Shown one piece after another: positions 27,927-40,596 of a stretch of 64,000 nucleotides of DNA (positions are counted from its first letter, which is position 1; each line of letters begins with the position of its first letter). The notes below the pieces were generated by a model. It saw nothing but the letters and a program-made list of their open reading frames with translations. It did not search any database and was not told the origin of the DNA. A program made the position numbers and the translations under genes. Origin of the DNA: Moniliophthora roreri (taxonomy: Eukaryota; Basidiomycota; Agaricomycetes; Agaricales; Marasmiaceae); the NCBI GenBank assembly GCA_001466705.2, contig LATX02000200.1:1116001-1180000 (forward strand), read 5' to 3'.

Positions 27927-28823
27927 ATGGCAACGTTTCAACCAAGTTTCAGTACAAAAGCCCGTTCCTCAGCATCCTCCTCTCCCGTGAACATGAACAG
28001 GCTCATCAAGAACAAGAAGCCATCCAGCGAGTCTTCAAGTCCGGAACGAAAAGTATCTACCATCGGATCCAATGTCATAATGTCCAGGACGATGATGGAA
28101 GCTATGGGACCAGTCTCTAAACCCACTCTCAGTCATCATTCTACAGCACCCGTGGTGTCTTCATCCGGGATCGCAGCCTGGAGCTGGTCAAGTGTTTTGC
28201 CCAAATCTCGCACCGAACAGTATTGGGCAGCACGGGCATTGTCGGCAGAGACTCTGCTTACCGCAAGAACAGAGCATCAATGGGAAATAAGAGATCTGAC
28301 ACGGTATCAGGAAGAAAGACGGTCGGTGAGTCGGGAGACTCGTGGACAAATGATTCAGCTAATTAACCCAAACTTAGACTGAGGTAGCTGCCTTAACCAA
28401 AGCTCACGACGAAAGACTTGCCAAACTGGAGAAACTGATCGTCAGTATCATGGTTCCCATCTGCACGCATCATCCGTTCACCGGTCATTACAGATCATTC
28501 TCATCGGTGTATTAGTGCTCTTTGCCGCAGCACTCTTTTTTGTATACGTTACCAGTGCTCCCTTGAATCCTCGCAACGACCCTCGTGGAAAGTCCTTTGC
28601 CCATTTTACCATTCCCATACTGTCCCCATTTGCTTCTGTGGTATGTTGCCCCATTTACCCTGAACACTTGATGGAATGACACTGCTTCATTCGTTATGTA
28701 TAGGTGGAACACGAGACCTCTACAGTCGGAGCGAAGACCATTCTCTCCATAAGCATGGTTTTCGCCACCCTGGTGTACTTTGCCTTCCGGTACTGGTTGT
28801 CCTCTCGTAATATCAGGAGCTGA
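27927..28823 (+). CDS. Two-span membrane protein with coiled-coil region, 242 aa
   Basis: Four exons (27927-28325, 28378-28440, 28494-28640, 28704-28823) give 242 residues. The N terminus is Ser/Lys-rich and probably cytosolic. A charged helical stretch follows (RTEHQWEIRDLTRYQEE then VAALTKAHDERLAKLEKL), then a strong membrane span (IILIGVLVLFAAALFFVYV). A second span lies near the end (ILSISMVFATLVYFAFRYWL). I do not recognise the family. Intron frames are clean. Functional partners cannot be inferred from the neighbours. Confidence 0.68.
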
Positions 28824-29311
28824 AAGCGCTGCAAATCAATTGCGACATTACTTACCCCGTCGCAAGCCGTTCGAGTGGGCAGCGGGACTCCACGCGCACA
28901 AGGTCAACTCTTGGCGAGCAAAATTCTACCTCGGAAAAGTACCAGAGCATCCTGCTCCTAAGGTTGTAAAATTTAGGTTTCGGAGGGTAACATCGTCATC
29001 TTCCGTGCGCATTATCGGGGAGGACGTCGGGCGTCCCACTGTCCGGAGTATGTTTCTCCCGCCAGGGGAGGGTAGTAGCATCTTACCCAATATGTGTATC
29101 ATTCAAGTCATTCAAGGAATTAGTGGTGTCTGTATTTCCGCGAATAGATGGATATGTGTAGTGTCCAACAAGCCCTTGTGTGAAATACTCATGAAATAGG
29201 TATTTGTAGGTAGTGAGAACCATTAACGTCCCAATGCGAGCTCCCAGTGGTCAGATATCATACAAAACGAGATGCGAAATCATGAAAGTACATCTAATGA
29301 AACAGAATAAA
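28824..29311. other. Convergent intergenic
   Basis: This is 488 bp between the 3' ends of the two-span membrane protein gene and the MFS transporter gene. I see no element beyond expected untranslated regions. Confidence 0.45.
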
Positions 29312-31501
29312 TCAATAACTGTACTTGAAGTCTGGGTGGCGGTCTCCGAGCTCCATCCAAGCCTTCTGACCGCCATCAGGTTCCTCGGCCGTGATGTAAG
29401 GCGCCAGGAGCTTTTCGCGTTTTTCCTTCTTCAATTTATTCTGGCGGCTTAGGTAGACGGCGTTAACTACAGCCAAGACAACGATCAAGGCAGAGCTGAA
29501 GACAAGTTAGCACCGCTGAAATACGGGATTACAAAATTAACTTACAACACCATATCGAGGATAGTTGTCCTCCTGAATTTGGGACCTTCCTTTGTGGGGA
29601 ACAGCCATGTACTCGTGATGCCACCCTAGCAACCCTCCAACTCAGATCATGTCAAAGCACATGAAGGGAAGATGCTTACAGCGTTAGTAGCAATGAATCC
29701 AAAGGCGACACTGGTCGCACGTCTGTAGTATGGTTCCGAATTATTCGCCATCCAGGCTGCGATGACAGGTGCCCCGGCATATACACCGGGAACAGTCAAG
29801 TACAGCGATCCGTATGCCACAAACTTGGTTTCTGCCTCTGTAACAGGAAGTGATGGTATCAATCAGTCTCCAGAAACGTAGGTCGGGAACTAAGGCTTAC
29901 TTAGATACATGGCATAACCGGCTACTGCAAGAAGTGATATGAGTGCAGCCGGAAGTGCACGAGATTGGTTCTTGTCGGACCAATAAGCAGAAACCATTGT
30001 CACTGTACCAAGCCAAATCAGAGAAACACCTGAAACTGAGCGACTTGAACGTACAAAGGAATCCGGCAGCGAAAGGTCCGACACTGAGAAGCTGCGAGCG
30101 GTTGGGGCTGAAACCGAGCTGGTTGACGATGGAGGGTAAGAACAAAGCCAAGCCGTAAAGAGTGGTACCGAGCATGTAGAATATGACAAAAACTATGAGG
30201 ACGTGTGGAGAACTGAGCGAGCGGAACACCTCTTTGAAGCTGAAGTGGTCATTGGGTGCGACTGATGGCCTGTCAGCGATAAGACGTCGTTCAACTATGC
30301 TGGAATATGATGCGTTTATGTCAGTCAGGGTCCTAAGATAAGAGCTCTCGCACTCACTCTTTATCTTCATCGGTCATAAAGAACTTGACGTCCCGAGGTG
30401 TGGATGGGGTGCAGAAGAAACCGATAACACCGATGATCACACTGAAAAGACCCTCCTGCAGATCCTAGTCAGGCCCAGACCAACATCAAAAGCTTGGCGA
30501 CGTACCAAAATGAAAATCCACGCCCAGCCAGGTTTACCACCGATTCCATCCATTTTTACAATTGCAGCAGCGAGTAAACCAGAGAAAGCACCAGAAAGCT
30601 TGTGAAGGTATAAGTCAGTAATTATGAGTGACATTCATGTATAGCTCACCGAAGCCGAGGAGAAGAAAACGGCAATACTTGGTGAGACAGTCAGCCGAAG
30701 ATCATGCGCTCAAAGTTGATTCACTTACCGCATCGAAAGTTCTCGTCGTGTGTAGAAGCCGGAGAGATAAAGAACAATTCCTGGGAACATAGGTCCTTCC
30801 ACCAACCCCAACACTGCTCGAACAGCTGTTAACCCTGCGTAGCTGGTCACCACTCCTATAGTGATGCGTCATTTAATATTCAAGATTGATCGTATATGGA
30901 TAATTACCTTGCAGGGTCACAATGATTCCCCTACATCCCAGATGTCAGTGAACGTCCGAGAGGCCTATCAAAGCCAAAATCGTACCAAGTTGTAAGTAAG
31001 ATGGGCATCATGATGCTGTCGGCCTTTAGTAAGAATCGTACGGCGTTGGGTAGGCATACCACTTACCGAGGACCTATCTTCCGAAGCAAGAGATTGGCGG
31101 GGAGCTCAGCACAGATGTAGGGTCTACACGAATGATCAGTGTTATGACAAAAGGTGATTTGATGTTAACGCACACGTAGAGTACAGTTACAACGATCTGA
31201 TATTGGTGATCTGTCATGTGCAACGCTTTTTGAAGTCCAGCAACTCGTGCGTTGCCAATGTTAGCACGGTCCTGAAGCGCATCCTAGTCAATAACTGTGA
31301 CTTGTACAAGTATAGTCTCCTCACCAAGAATGACAAGAGATAATACATAGTCATCAGGGGGAGAACCGCCCAATCCATTCTGCGAACTGCTCTCTTCTCG
31401 GCCGCAGGGTCATGGATCGCATACTTGAGTGACTGTACGCCAGAGGAATCGGAGGCAATGTCTTCTTTGGACTCTTTAGTCGGCGACGTTGTGGAAGACA
31501 T
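29312..31501 (-). CDS. MFS transporter, anion:cation symporter (allantoate/nicotinate permease) type
   Basis: The gene has ten or more short introns. Exon 1 begins at the ATG at 31501 (MSSTTSPTKESKED) and contains RRMDWAVLPLMTMYYLLSFL, which joins DRANIGNARVAGLQKAL, the hallmark first-helix region of fungal Dal5/Tna1-type carriers. Downstream are YAGLTAVRAVLGLVEGPMFP with YTRRE, a middle loop, FYMLGTTLYGLALFLPSIVN, and the late helices with YLTVPGVYAGAPVIAAWMAN. The C terminus reads GDRHPDFKYSY, typical of this family. It moves small organic anions such as allantoate, nicotinate or vitamins across the plasma membrane; the substrate is not readable. Inner exon edges were not all fixed. Confidence 0.82.
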
Positions 31502-31819
31502 GATGGATCAGTCGCTGGACCGCAGAGACGGTGATCCCTTATGAGTGCGGGGAGAAGCGAGGTGGAGAGAGAAAGCAGTGACCCCGTATGATGGTTTAAT
31601 GCGATTTTTGATGAAGCTGAAGACCGGTTATGCTCCCGAACTTCGCACCGTCCGGTTCCTCCGAAAGGCCAGACAGCTGACATCCATCATTTCCATCAGT
31701 CCGTGGAGAAAAAGATTGCTGAGTTGCAAGGAACACTTCATCTTTTCAATCTTCTAACTAAAATTGTATACAATCTTGTCTATCGTGTGGCATAACAACT
31801 CCGGATTCCTGATTGGACC
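31502..31819. other. Spacer between the two MFS genes
   Basis: This is 318 bp between two minus-strand transporter genes. It should hold the promoter of the 29.3-31.5 kb gene and the 3' end of the next one. Nothing else is recognised. Confidence 0.4.
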
Positions 31820-33842
31820 TTACTTGCTCATTGAGTTTGGTGCCTCTTTCGCCTTCATCATGAGATGTCTCGACAGGATCACAAGGCCCACCGCTGCTAG
31901 CATGGTCAACTAATTTGAACAGACGTCAACTATTCTCAAGTCGACCTCAACCAGGAACTGGTCAGCGTACCGATGCGAACAATATTCCCTGCCACCAGAT
32001 GTAGTTTGGACCTACGATTTGGCCAGCAATTGGGGGGCCAATCTAGAACATAGATGCAGGTAAATCATGAGGCTTCTCCAGGGTAAGGGAGAAACGACAC
32101 ACCAATGCGGCGATACCCGGCGGAATAAGGGAGAGACCACATCGTTTCCTGGAAGGGGGGAGTTAATTGAAAGGGATAACGGAAACGTGTCGAACATTGA
32201 ACATACCATAAATGATTTCCATTGCCAGAGCTGATGCTGACCTCATTTATAAGAGGCAAATACATTCCATTTGCTACAGATGAAGCAAACGTTAGTATAT
32301 TGACTAACAGACCTATAAAAGGCGCATAAACGACGTACTGGCGCCAAAGAAAAATCCATAACTGGGAGTATGTTAGTTTCTGGCAATGACATCGAGTTGC
32401 ACATGCTTACAATACAGCAAATAGAAAGAGACCTTCAGGTGTCGTGGCTCCCAACATTGCAAAGCATAGAGCGCCTACAAGAACAGTCAAATCAATGATA
32501 AACGATTGATTCCGCTGTCACCTACCGCCTATTGTCAGGCACGGGATGTAAATGTTGAGGACTCCAAACCGATCCGCGAGGTAATTAGGTATGACCCGTC
32601 CGAACATCCCAGTAAAGTTGAGAACAGCAAGGGCATAGAAAGATGTTGTTTTACTTGATCCATGCATTTGCGCAAACAGCTGAACGTAAAAGGGGGGCAC
32701 AAAGGTTCCCAGAGACATGACAAAACCCTGTAAGATCGCAAGGAGGTAAGGCCAGTCCTTCCCCGCGCCTTTCAGTACTCTTTTCCAGCTCGGATGCACA
32801 ATTGCTGCGCCTTCATCAAATCGCTTCTTCGGGTAAGTCATCATAGCACATCCCAAGATGAAGCACCCGAGAGTGATGAAGGCAGCCACACGTATACCCC
32901 AGTGAAAGCCAAGACTACCCTGGATGAGATAGTTGAGGCCGACTGGAGGAGGATATATCAACTCGGCAGATATAATAGTGACATGTGCATCGTAACTCAC
33001 TCGAGAAGGCCAGACCGCCGACAGAAATGCTCGAGTCCACCAAGCCCTGGGAATGGTTTCATCTCAATTGAAAAATCATTCATCGTCTAGGACTCACGAT
33101 CACGAAAGCGTGGCCTTCTCGAAAATGCCGAATGGGGACTACGGCGGTCGGGAGAAAGAGCAATCCGACCCCCAGACCCATCCCTATGCCTTGGGAAAGG
33201 AGTATCTGGACGAAAAAAAAAGGACGCTCAGCTCTTGATGTGATGTGCCCAGCACTATTTCGGCTCACTTGATAGAATTTATTTCCCGCCAGCGAAGACA
33301 TGAAGAGACTGAACACGAACAGCACACAACCTGACCAAGTAATAGCCCGGAAATGGCCACGATCCATGCTGCAGAAGGGATATCAGAACGTTTCATGTGT
33401 GATACTAGGTGAGCTCACAGCTCTCCGCCCAACGGCGACATGAAGTATTCGAGGCCGATCTGAATACTTCCTATCCAACTGATAGATGAAGCGGAGCTGT
33501 CTGGTAGCCATGTCGTCGTATAGAACTCCTGTAGAACCCCAAAAGAGGAAACCTAGCGGGCTCTTAGCATTCAAGCAAGCGAGCGGCTGCGGGAGTCGCC
33601 TTACGATTCCAACCGCACAGAACTGAATGAGCCATGCGCCGAATACTGCAGTCTGGTTCATTCAAACTTTCAACCAGTAATATGGCGGGACACTGACCAG
33701 TACTCCATGCACGCCACCGTCCTTCGGCATACATCTCTAACGGCTTCACTGACTCCTCGAATGATTTTTCATCGCTCTCTCTGTGGATCCGATTATCTTC
33801 AGCCTTGATGTGTGCAACCTCGTTGGTCAGAATATCGGCCAT
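31820..33842 (-). CDS. MFS transporter, monocarboxylate (MCT/SLC16-like) type
   Basis: Many exons. The ATG at 33842 opens a hydrophilic N terminus (MADILTNEVAHIKAEDN). Joined exons give AWSTVFGAWLIQFCAVGI and VSSFGVLQEFYTTTWLPDSS, followed by ASSISWIGSIQIGLEYF. This layout (FGxxQxxY then SxxSISWIGSIQ) is characteristic of fungal monocarboxylate-transporter-like proteins. Later helices include GIGMGLGVGLLFLPT, a loop with YPKKRFDEGAAIVHPSWKR, and GMFGRVIPNYLADRFG. It ends near SRHLMMKAKEAPNSMSK. Substrate is unknown. A longer upstream frame starts only with TTG, so I chose the ATG. No damaged motif was seen, though inner junctions were only partly checked. Confidence 0.8.
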
Positions 33843-34689
33843 TGTCAGGGAGTGGAATCGGAGGACAACTATTCCAGCAACCCAGAGCTCGAGAGTCGAG
33901 TCGGAGAAATCAAGAAAAATTGGATCTGGTGCGGCATATATGGAGAATGCGGGCAAGCGTGGCGACCGATCTTGTCACCGCCCAGGTTACATTGTCGGAC
34001 TGTTCCCCCGAATAATTGAGAAGTTGGAGCCTGATTGAGATTTAAAGAGTATGTTCCGCACTCGGGGGAAGATTACGTCTCAATTGAGGACAGAGCACGA
34101 CTCTAGAGTCCAAGACACAGCCAAGAATCCATACTGAGATAGCCCTTTGTGAATTATTCAGAAAAGAGATGTTCAAGGAGAAAATTTAAAAGCAAGTTTC
34201 AACGCCGCGTTGCGTGCTTGCACGCAAGCGCTTACGTGTATGCCTGCCTTTCCCATGGAGATTTGCGGTCGACCCTGGATTTACCTCCCTATCCTGCCGC
34301 TCCGGATATAGTCCAGTCAAAGTCAATTTGGTGTTTTCTGATGGAACTGAAATGGTGCGGGACCATGAATCAAAGGCTACAGGCGTACTTTTTCAGCCAA
34401 AGGGAACCGATAAGCCCTGCTTTCAGACTGAAATGGAAGAGAAATATAGGCGAGTGATGAGAACCATCTGGTAGACCCCTCTCCGCATTTGATCGTATTC
34501 TCCTCGGGACATACTTACTATCATTGCTCGGTGTATGGATCGGTCCCACGCGCGTACAACCGTGATGCTATTGTAAACCCTGATGACAGCGGGATATTGC
34601 GTGGCTCACCCAAGGCGCTCATAGACGCACTCGCTCTTCATCACCGACGGCTAGCGCACTCTTCAACACTTCAGTGAATTTTTTCGACA
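33843..34689. other. Divergent intergenic
   Basis: 847 bp between the monocarboxylate-type transporter (minus) and the mitochondrial carrier (plus). It must contain both promoters. Overlapping short frames have no recognisable product. Confidence 0.45.
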
Positions 34690-36249
34690 ATGAGCGCCGG
34701 AAAGCAGCCATTATCGACACCGGAGGCCTTCTTACTAGGGGGCATTGCTGCCTGTGGTGCGGTAAGCCGGTCTCAAGTTTTTCCATCCATTGATGTATTG
34801 AGTGTCCATTTCAGGTGACAGTTTCCAACCCCGCAGAGGTTGCTAAGACACGCCTTCAACTACAGGGAGAACTGGCCAAGGATGGAGGGAAAAAAGTTTA
34901 TAGAAATACGTTCGATGTTCTGGCTAAGACGGCGAGAAATGAAGGAATTCGGGGAGTACAAAGAGGTTTGGGACCGGCGGTATCGTTTTAATTATTATTC
35001 CTCACTCTGCGCAAAACTGACACGTCGCTTCACGGATAGTATGCATATCAAGTACGTCTTCATGCCTCTGGGGAACTGGTGAAATCTCATGCATGTCATA
35101 ATAGATCCTGGTCAATGGCGCACGTCTAGGTACTGTGATTTGACAGTAGTTTGGGAGCTGACGTTGACACCTCTTTTTCAGGATTCTACGAGCCCATGCG
35201 CCGAGGGCTTAATCGCGCTGCAAACTTGTCCCCTTCAGAACAAAACATGGCCACTTCAGTCATCGCTGGTGCTTCAACCGGTGCTATCGGAGGTCCGTCC
35301 TTTCGCGTTGTAATTATAATAGAAATCAAAACTAATAGTATGATTATACATAGCTACACTGGGAAACCCCATGTTCCTCATCAAGGCCCGGATGCAAGTA
35401 CGTACTAACTTTTTCAAGACCTGGTGCATTCATCTTGAACTTGTACAAAGGCATATTCCCCTGCATTACCTGTCGGAACACAACATTACTATCGAAACTC
35501 AATCCACGCGCTATCTTCTATCATTCGTGAAGAGGGCCTTCGCGGGCTTTTACGCGGAACAAGTGCCGCTGTCCTTCGAACAGCTTCTGGCTCATCTGTA
35601 CGTCTGCGAGTACTCCGCGAAAGCCGTCACATTAATAGATGGTGGTCAATCAACGTCTAGGTGCAAGTCCCATCATATGTGTGGGCGAAAGGACAGTTCG
35701 TCAAACACGGGATACTTCCCGCTGACAGTTTCTGGACATTTTTAGCCAGTAGCTCTGTATCCGGGCTCGTTGCGGTACGTTTAGCTTGTCATGGAGCATC
35801 AACTTCTCCCATTGATCGATTTCGCTGTCAAGCTGGCGGCCATGCAACCCACTGATACAGTAGGTATTGGCGACTATCTTGGGAAAGTGAATGACACCTC
35901 TTTTTTTCTTGTTGGCAGGTCCTTACCCGAATGTACAATCAACCTGTGAAAGTTCTACCCAACGGAAAGCATGTAGGGGTATTATATAAAAATCCCATTG
36001 ATGCTCTCATCAAGATTGCGAAAACTGAAGGGCCGTTGGGATGGTATAAAGGTAACGCCGACCTCACATCGGCGCCAACCTCTATGCTGAGTCTTTTTCG
36101 CAGGTTCTTTCGCTCATTTCCTCCGCTTCACCCCCCACACGTAAGAAATAGTCTATTCTTCGACATTATCCACACGCTGACCTCGCTGCAGAATTATGAC
36201 ACTCACCTTCAACGATCTAATAACCGGTCTATACCTAAGGTCACGATGA
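34690..36249 (+). CDS. OAC1: Mitochondrial carrier, oxaloacetate/SLC25A34-35 type
   Basis: This is an intron-rich member of the SLC25 carrier family in the inner mitochondrial membrane. The first repeat has NPAEVAKTRLQLQGEL, the family signature and closest to Oac1/SLC25A35. The second has LGNPMFLIKARMQ; the third has MQPTDTVLTRMYNQP with a following GWYKG. The last exon reads MTLTFNDLITGLYLRSR. One internal exon is very short: LAAMQPTDT, just after the donor at 35776. Yeast Oac1 carries oxaloacetate, sulfate and isopropylmalate; the last links it to branched-chain amino acid synthesis, and the gene converges on ILV5 128 bp away. The symbol rests on signature similarity only. Confidence 0.8.
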
Positions 36250-36377
36250 TACCCATCTCATCATTTCTTCAAAATAGACACCGTTGAATGCACTGCGCCC
36301 GCAATAATTTCCAAGCAGTGATTTGGATTATTTTTGAACAGGATAGCACATGTATCTCTAGAACTGTAGACTAGACC

Positions 36378-37853
36378 TCACTCCCTTTCTTTCAAACTTT
36401 CGGGTCGTAATGAACGAACTACTTGGCCTGTAACAAGTTGAATATGCGGGAACTAAATCGTGATAGATCAACTCACCTGCTCTCCAAATCTCTTGTTCCT
36501 CAATGTCACGAATCTCTTTCGCCAGATCCTCACGGTATGTGGCCCGTCCGTTGAATTCTAAGGCATTCCGTGTTTCGGTACCGTTCCTGACGCTCTCGTA
36601 CAGTTTTTCAAAGACTGGGGTGGTGGCGGTTTCGAATATGGGTGCCCAGTCTAAAGCACCTCTACGAGCGGTAGTCGAACACGCGTTCGCTAGATACTCC
36701 ATTCTGAATCATGAATTAATATATCAGGGTATGTGGCCTCAATTGTAAAACGACTTACCCTCGCTCCCCGATCAATGGAATTAGCGACTGTGTTGCTTCC
36801 TCAACCGTCTCGTTGAAGGCTTCCGATGGCGAATGTCCGTTCTTCCGAAGTATGTTGTATTGGGCATTGAATAACCCCATAAGACCGCCCATAAGCTGGG
36901 GATTTGATGATCAGAACCGTTCAGGCGGGGATATCTAGCTGAAAGGACCAAACTCACGATTCCCCGTTCGCCGACCAAGTCCGAATAAACTTCCTTCTCA
37001 CAAGTGGTTTCGTACATGTATCCTGAACCGATGGCGACGCCAAGAGCGACTGCTTTCTCCTTGGCAGTCCCTGTGATATCTTGCCAGACAGCAATACTGG
37101 AGTTGATACCCCGACCCTCCTTGAACAGCGAGCGAACAGTCCGACCGGAACCCTTGGGTGCGACGAGTATGACATCCACGTTTGGAGGTGCTACGACACC
37201 GGTGATATCGTTATAGACCAGGGAGAAGCCGTGAGAGAAATATAGCGTTTTATCCTCCGTGATTAACGGTTTGAGGGTCGGCCAGGTCTGGGACTGTGCG
37301 GCGTCACTGAGTAGGTTCATGATTATCGACCCGCGTTTAATGGCTTCTTCGATGGGGAAAAGCGTCTCGCCAGGGACCTTTGAAAGCAATGTGAATGCCA
37401 GGGGACAAAAAAGGAAAATAAAACCTGAGCTACCCATCCATCTTGTTGCGCTTGTCTCCAGCTCTCACCACCTTCTCTCACACCTACAATGACGTTCACG
37501 CCATTATCCCGGGCGTTCAGTCCTTGTCCGTGACCTTGAGAACCATAACCGATTATAGCCAAGGTCTTTCCCTCAAAATACGCTTGCAACTTTGAAATGG
37601 GCCAGTCGCTTCGTTCGTATACGGTCTCCTTTGTACCCGCAAAGTCGAGTGTTTTTATACCACGTCTGGTTGAAGGCTGTATAAAGTAATTAAAACGGAG
37701 GTATGTTCGAGAGGAGGACAGGTGACTGACCATTGCCACTGGTAACGAAGGTTTTAGTTGGGACCATCTGGAAGACACAAAAGCGGTCCCGACGCGCCTT
37801 GGAAGAGAGGAAGCCCGTAGTAAGCGGCTGGCAGTAGGAGGAGCTCGGAGCAT
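36378..37853 (-). CDS. ILV5: Ketol-acid reductoisomerase, mitochondrial
   Basis: This enzyme converts acetolactate or acetohydroxybutyrate to the dihydroxy acid using NADPH and Mg2+, the second step of valine/isoleucine synthesis. The ATG at 37853 starts an Arg/Ser-rich mitochondrial presequence ([16 protein letters not shown]). The NADPH loop is [17 protein letters not shown], followed by [13 protein letters not shown] and the Mg2+-binding region ([27 protein letters not shown]). The C terminus is [17 protein letters not shown]. There are at least six exons. The catalytic landmarks are all present. The longer frame upstream begins with TTG, so the ATG at 37853 is preferred. Confidence 0.95.
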
Positions 37854-38922
37854 GATAGGAAAGAGGGTATTCAAGTCGCGCTTATTCTGATCAGTGACCT
37901 TTTAAATGTTAAACTTTGTGGCGTCTGGAGTGCTAACAGTAAATAACTGGGGTATCGGCTTTATTGGAGTTAATTCGAGGATGCATGCAGGGAACGTTCT
38001 ATGCTTTGAGCATATGCATTTGGAGACTGGGGACGATCTCCGAAACATGTTAGCCATCACAGCGTTTAGTGGACCTGGGTCCACAGGGATGAGGGGATTT
38101 CAGACGTCATTACGTACCAGAATACGAAATTCAGGATGAACGAGCTCTAGAAGGAGCACCGACGTCGTAGAATCGGCCGATCAGTACTAGTCGTCGGGCC
38201 AACGTCGGACGTCCAAACTTCCAACTCAGTGCTAAGGCCTAAGGTTTGCCCCCTCTTTCCTTTCGACGTCCATTGCCTGAACGTTCTCTGTGGTCCCGTG
38301 CGATTACTTGCTTGAACATACATCGAATAGAAGCTTCTGGGACCTTACCTACTCAAACGCGGGATCATAGGCACGAAAGCTTTCAATGCCAGGCACTCCT
38401 GGTCGTAACACAACCACGCATGCTGTATCTATGCACGAGTTACAGTTTGATGCTTAGCGACAAGGGTATTAGGACCTACCGTGGATGTTATGCTACTTCG
38501 GCCACAGTACCACTTGTCGCAACCTTCAAAGGATTGACACTGATCACTGATTCAGGTTGTCCAATGCAAGGAGTTCTGGATCTGCGGCAAGTCACAATCA
38601 CAGATTCACAGTGCATCAATCACTCAGCCTTCTCGCGCGCAATGACCATCAGATTTTGATCTTGGATCACTTCTTCATCATAGAAGCATTGCTTATCGGC
38701 AGTCAATGCAACTGCACCTCGTGCTGACCTATTACTCGCATGCACACTCGTTAAATTTTGACGACTCCACCACCGATCATCCCGCCGTCGGGATTATCAA
38801 TCTATACAAGGAGACAGTTCCTTGATGTAACATTGCTTATATTGTATGAATTCCGCGCTTTCATCTCTACACGTTCTGCCCTGCACCCTTCAATTTCTGT
38901 GCTGGGACATTTTCCAGGAAAC
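37854..38922. other. Divergent intergenic
   Basis: 1.07 kb between ILV5 (minus) and the multi-span membrane protein gene (plus). A 137-codon open frame at 38246-38659 lacks recognisable features and splice context. No repeats were seen. Confidence 0.45.
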
Positions 38923-40403
38923 ATGGGCGGCACAATTCCGGTTCCAACAACAGAACTCGTTGGGACTTTCCTCGAGACCTTGTTCTACGGTTAGTTAACT
39001 TTACATACCAGACTCCGAAGGATCTGACATTGACTATCTTCGCTGTCAAGGCATCTATCTAGTCGTCTTCCCCCAGTGCATATCCATCCTAGTGCGAAGA
39101 CCGGTTAGCATGACTTCCAAAGTCTACTTCATCGGGACGATGCTTGTTTCTATGCTGTTGATCACGATGGTGAGTACGGAGTTCTGCAATACGGAGTTTC
39201 TGCTGACGTGCGACGACGACGGCAGCATATCGTCGTGGATCTTACTAGAGCATTCCAAGCCTTCACCAATAATATTGACATAGGCGGTTCAGCGGAAGAA
39301 TACTTTGCTCACGTCAATACGCCTCTCAACGTCTGCAAGAACGCATCATACGTGAGCGTGACCTTGATAGGAGATATACTTCTTGTGAGGCTACTTACCA
39401 TCCCCTGATGGAAATCTTCCTGAAACCCCTCATTTCAAGCTGTACAGAACCTTCGTGGTTTGGGGGCGCAATTACTGGATTTCCATCTTGCCGTTGCTTC
39501 TCTTATGTCTCGATTTCGGTTCGTAATGTCGGCATATACTGTTAACTCTGCTCCGAAAAATCCTTCATAGCAATGTCCGTATGGTTTACCTGGTCCATCA
39601 GGGAAGCTAGACCTGGTAGCAGCGTTCTGGTCTCGACCGTCTTTGCTCGATCAAAGTATTTCTTCGCTGCAACTTTGGCAATGAATTTACTATGTACTCG
39701 TACGTATGCCGATCTGCATTCATTGACATCTTCTAACTACGGTCCTAGTCCTCATTGCATATCGGCTTTGGGCCGTAGGCCGTGCGGTAAGGGGTTACTC
39801 GCATAGCTCACGTCGCGGCGCGAGTGCGTTGTCCATCGTGCTGGAGTCAGGTATGTCGGATCTCCGCTATCCTCGTTAAAAATCTAATAAGTAAAAACTA
39901 TTGTCAGCGGCTATATACTCCACTGCGCTGGTCTGCTTGATAGCACTTTCCATAACGAACAACTCCGCGATGTTCTTCTTCCTCAACTCGGTAAGTGCTT
40001 TCTCCGAGGCTTCTTTCTGTTTACGATTGCTAAAGTCTCCTCTATGGTCTCAGATGCCCCCGCTCATCGTGAGTTTTCGACTACTATCAACCCACGTTCA
40101 CCCCTGCTTACTGTTCCTCCGCGCATCCAGGGCTCCGTGTTCTCATACGTCATCTTGAGAAGTACGTCGTCGGACACGAAACGCTACAATCCCAATGCGA
40201 CAAGTACCCTTAGTGATCACTCCATGAATCGCTCAATGGCGCGTTCTGGTGTCTCCCATCGAAGGGACACTGTGCAGCCTTTAGACAGCGGCGTTCACGT
40301 TCACTTGGAACGCATAGTCCACGGAGATGTGAACGACGCTGGTGATGCTGATCTCGCGAGCGATATATCAGGAAAGAGAAAAGATCATGCATTCGCCGTA
40401 TAA
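38923..40403 (+). CDS. Multi-span (about seven-helix) membrane protein of mushroom type
   Basis: The ATG at 38923 opens MGGTIPVPTTELVGTFLETL; splicing at 38989 joins GIYLVVFPQCISILVRRP. Further helices are KVYFIGTMLVSMLLITM, then SYVSVTLIGDILL. The segment LYRTFVVWGRNYWISILPLL is a pattern (YR-WVVWGRNW) seen in a large agaricomycete-specific family of seven-helix proteins. Later helices contain LLIAYRLWAVGRAVRG and ESAAIYSTALVCLIALSI. The tail is hydrophilic and Ser/Asp/His-rich (HRRDTVQPLDSGVHVHLE). The family is abundant in mushrooms but has no assigned function. Several introns were inferred; not every junction was fixed. Confidence 0.7.
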
Positions 40404-40596
40404 GGGGCAACTCCTCTTTTACCGGAGCTAATTTAATGGTATCTACGCTCATTTACATCCATGTTATTTAACAATGTACTACGCTACTGTACTCCTTGGT
40501 GTACTACCAGACATTAGCACCTTACGCACAGGTAATGACATCCAGCTTAATCGCAACGAATTCAAGGAGGGCGCAAAAAGTCCATACATGTAACAC

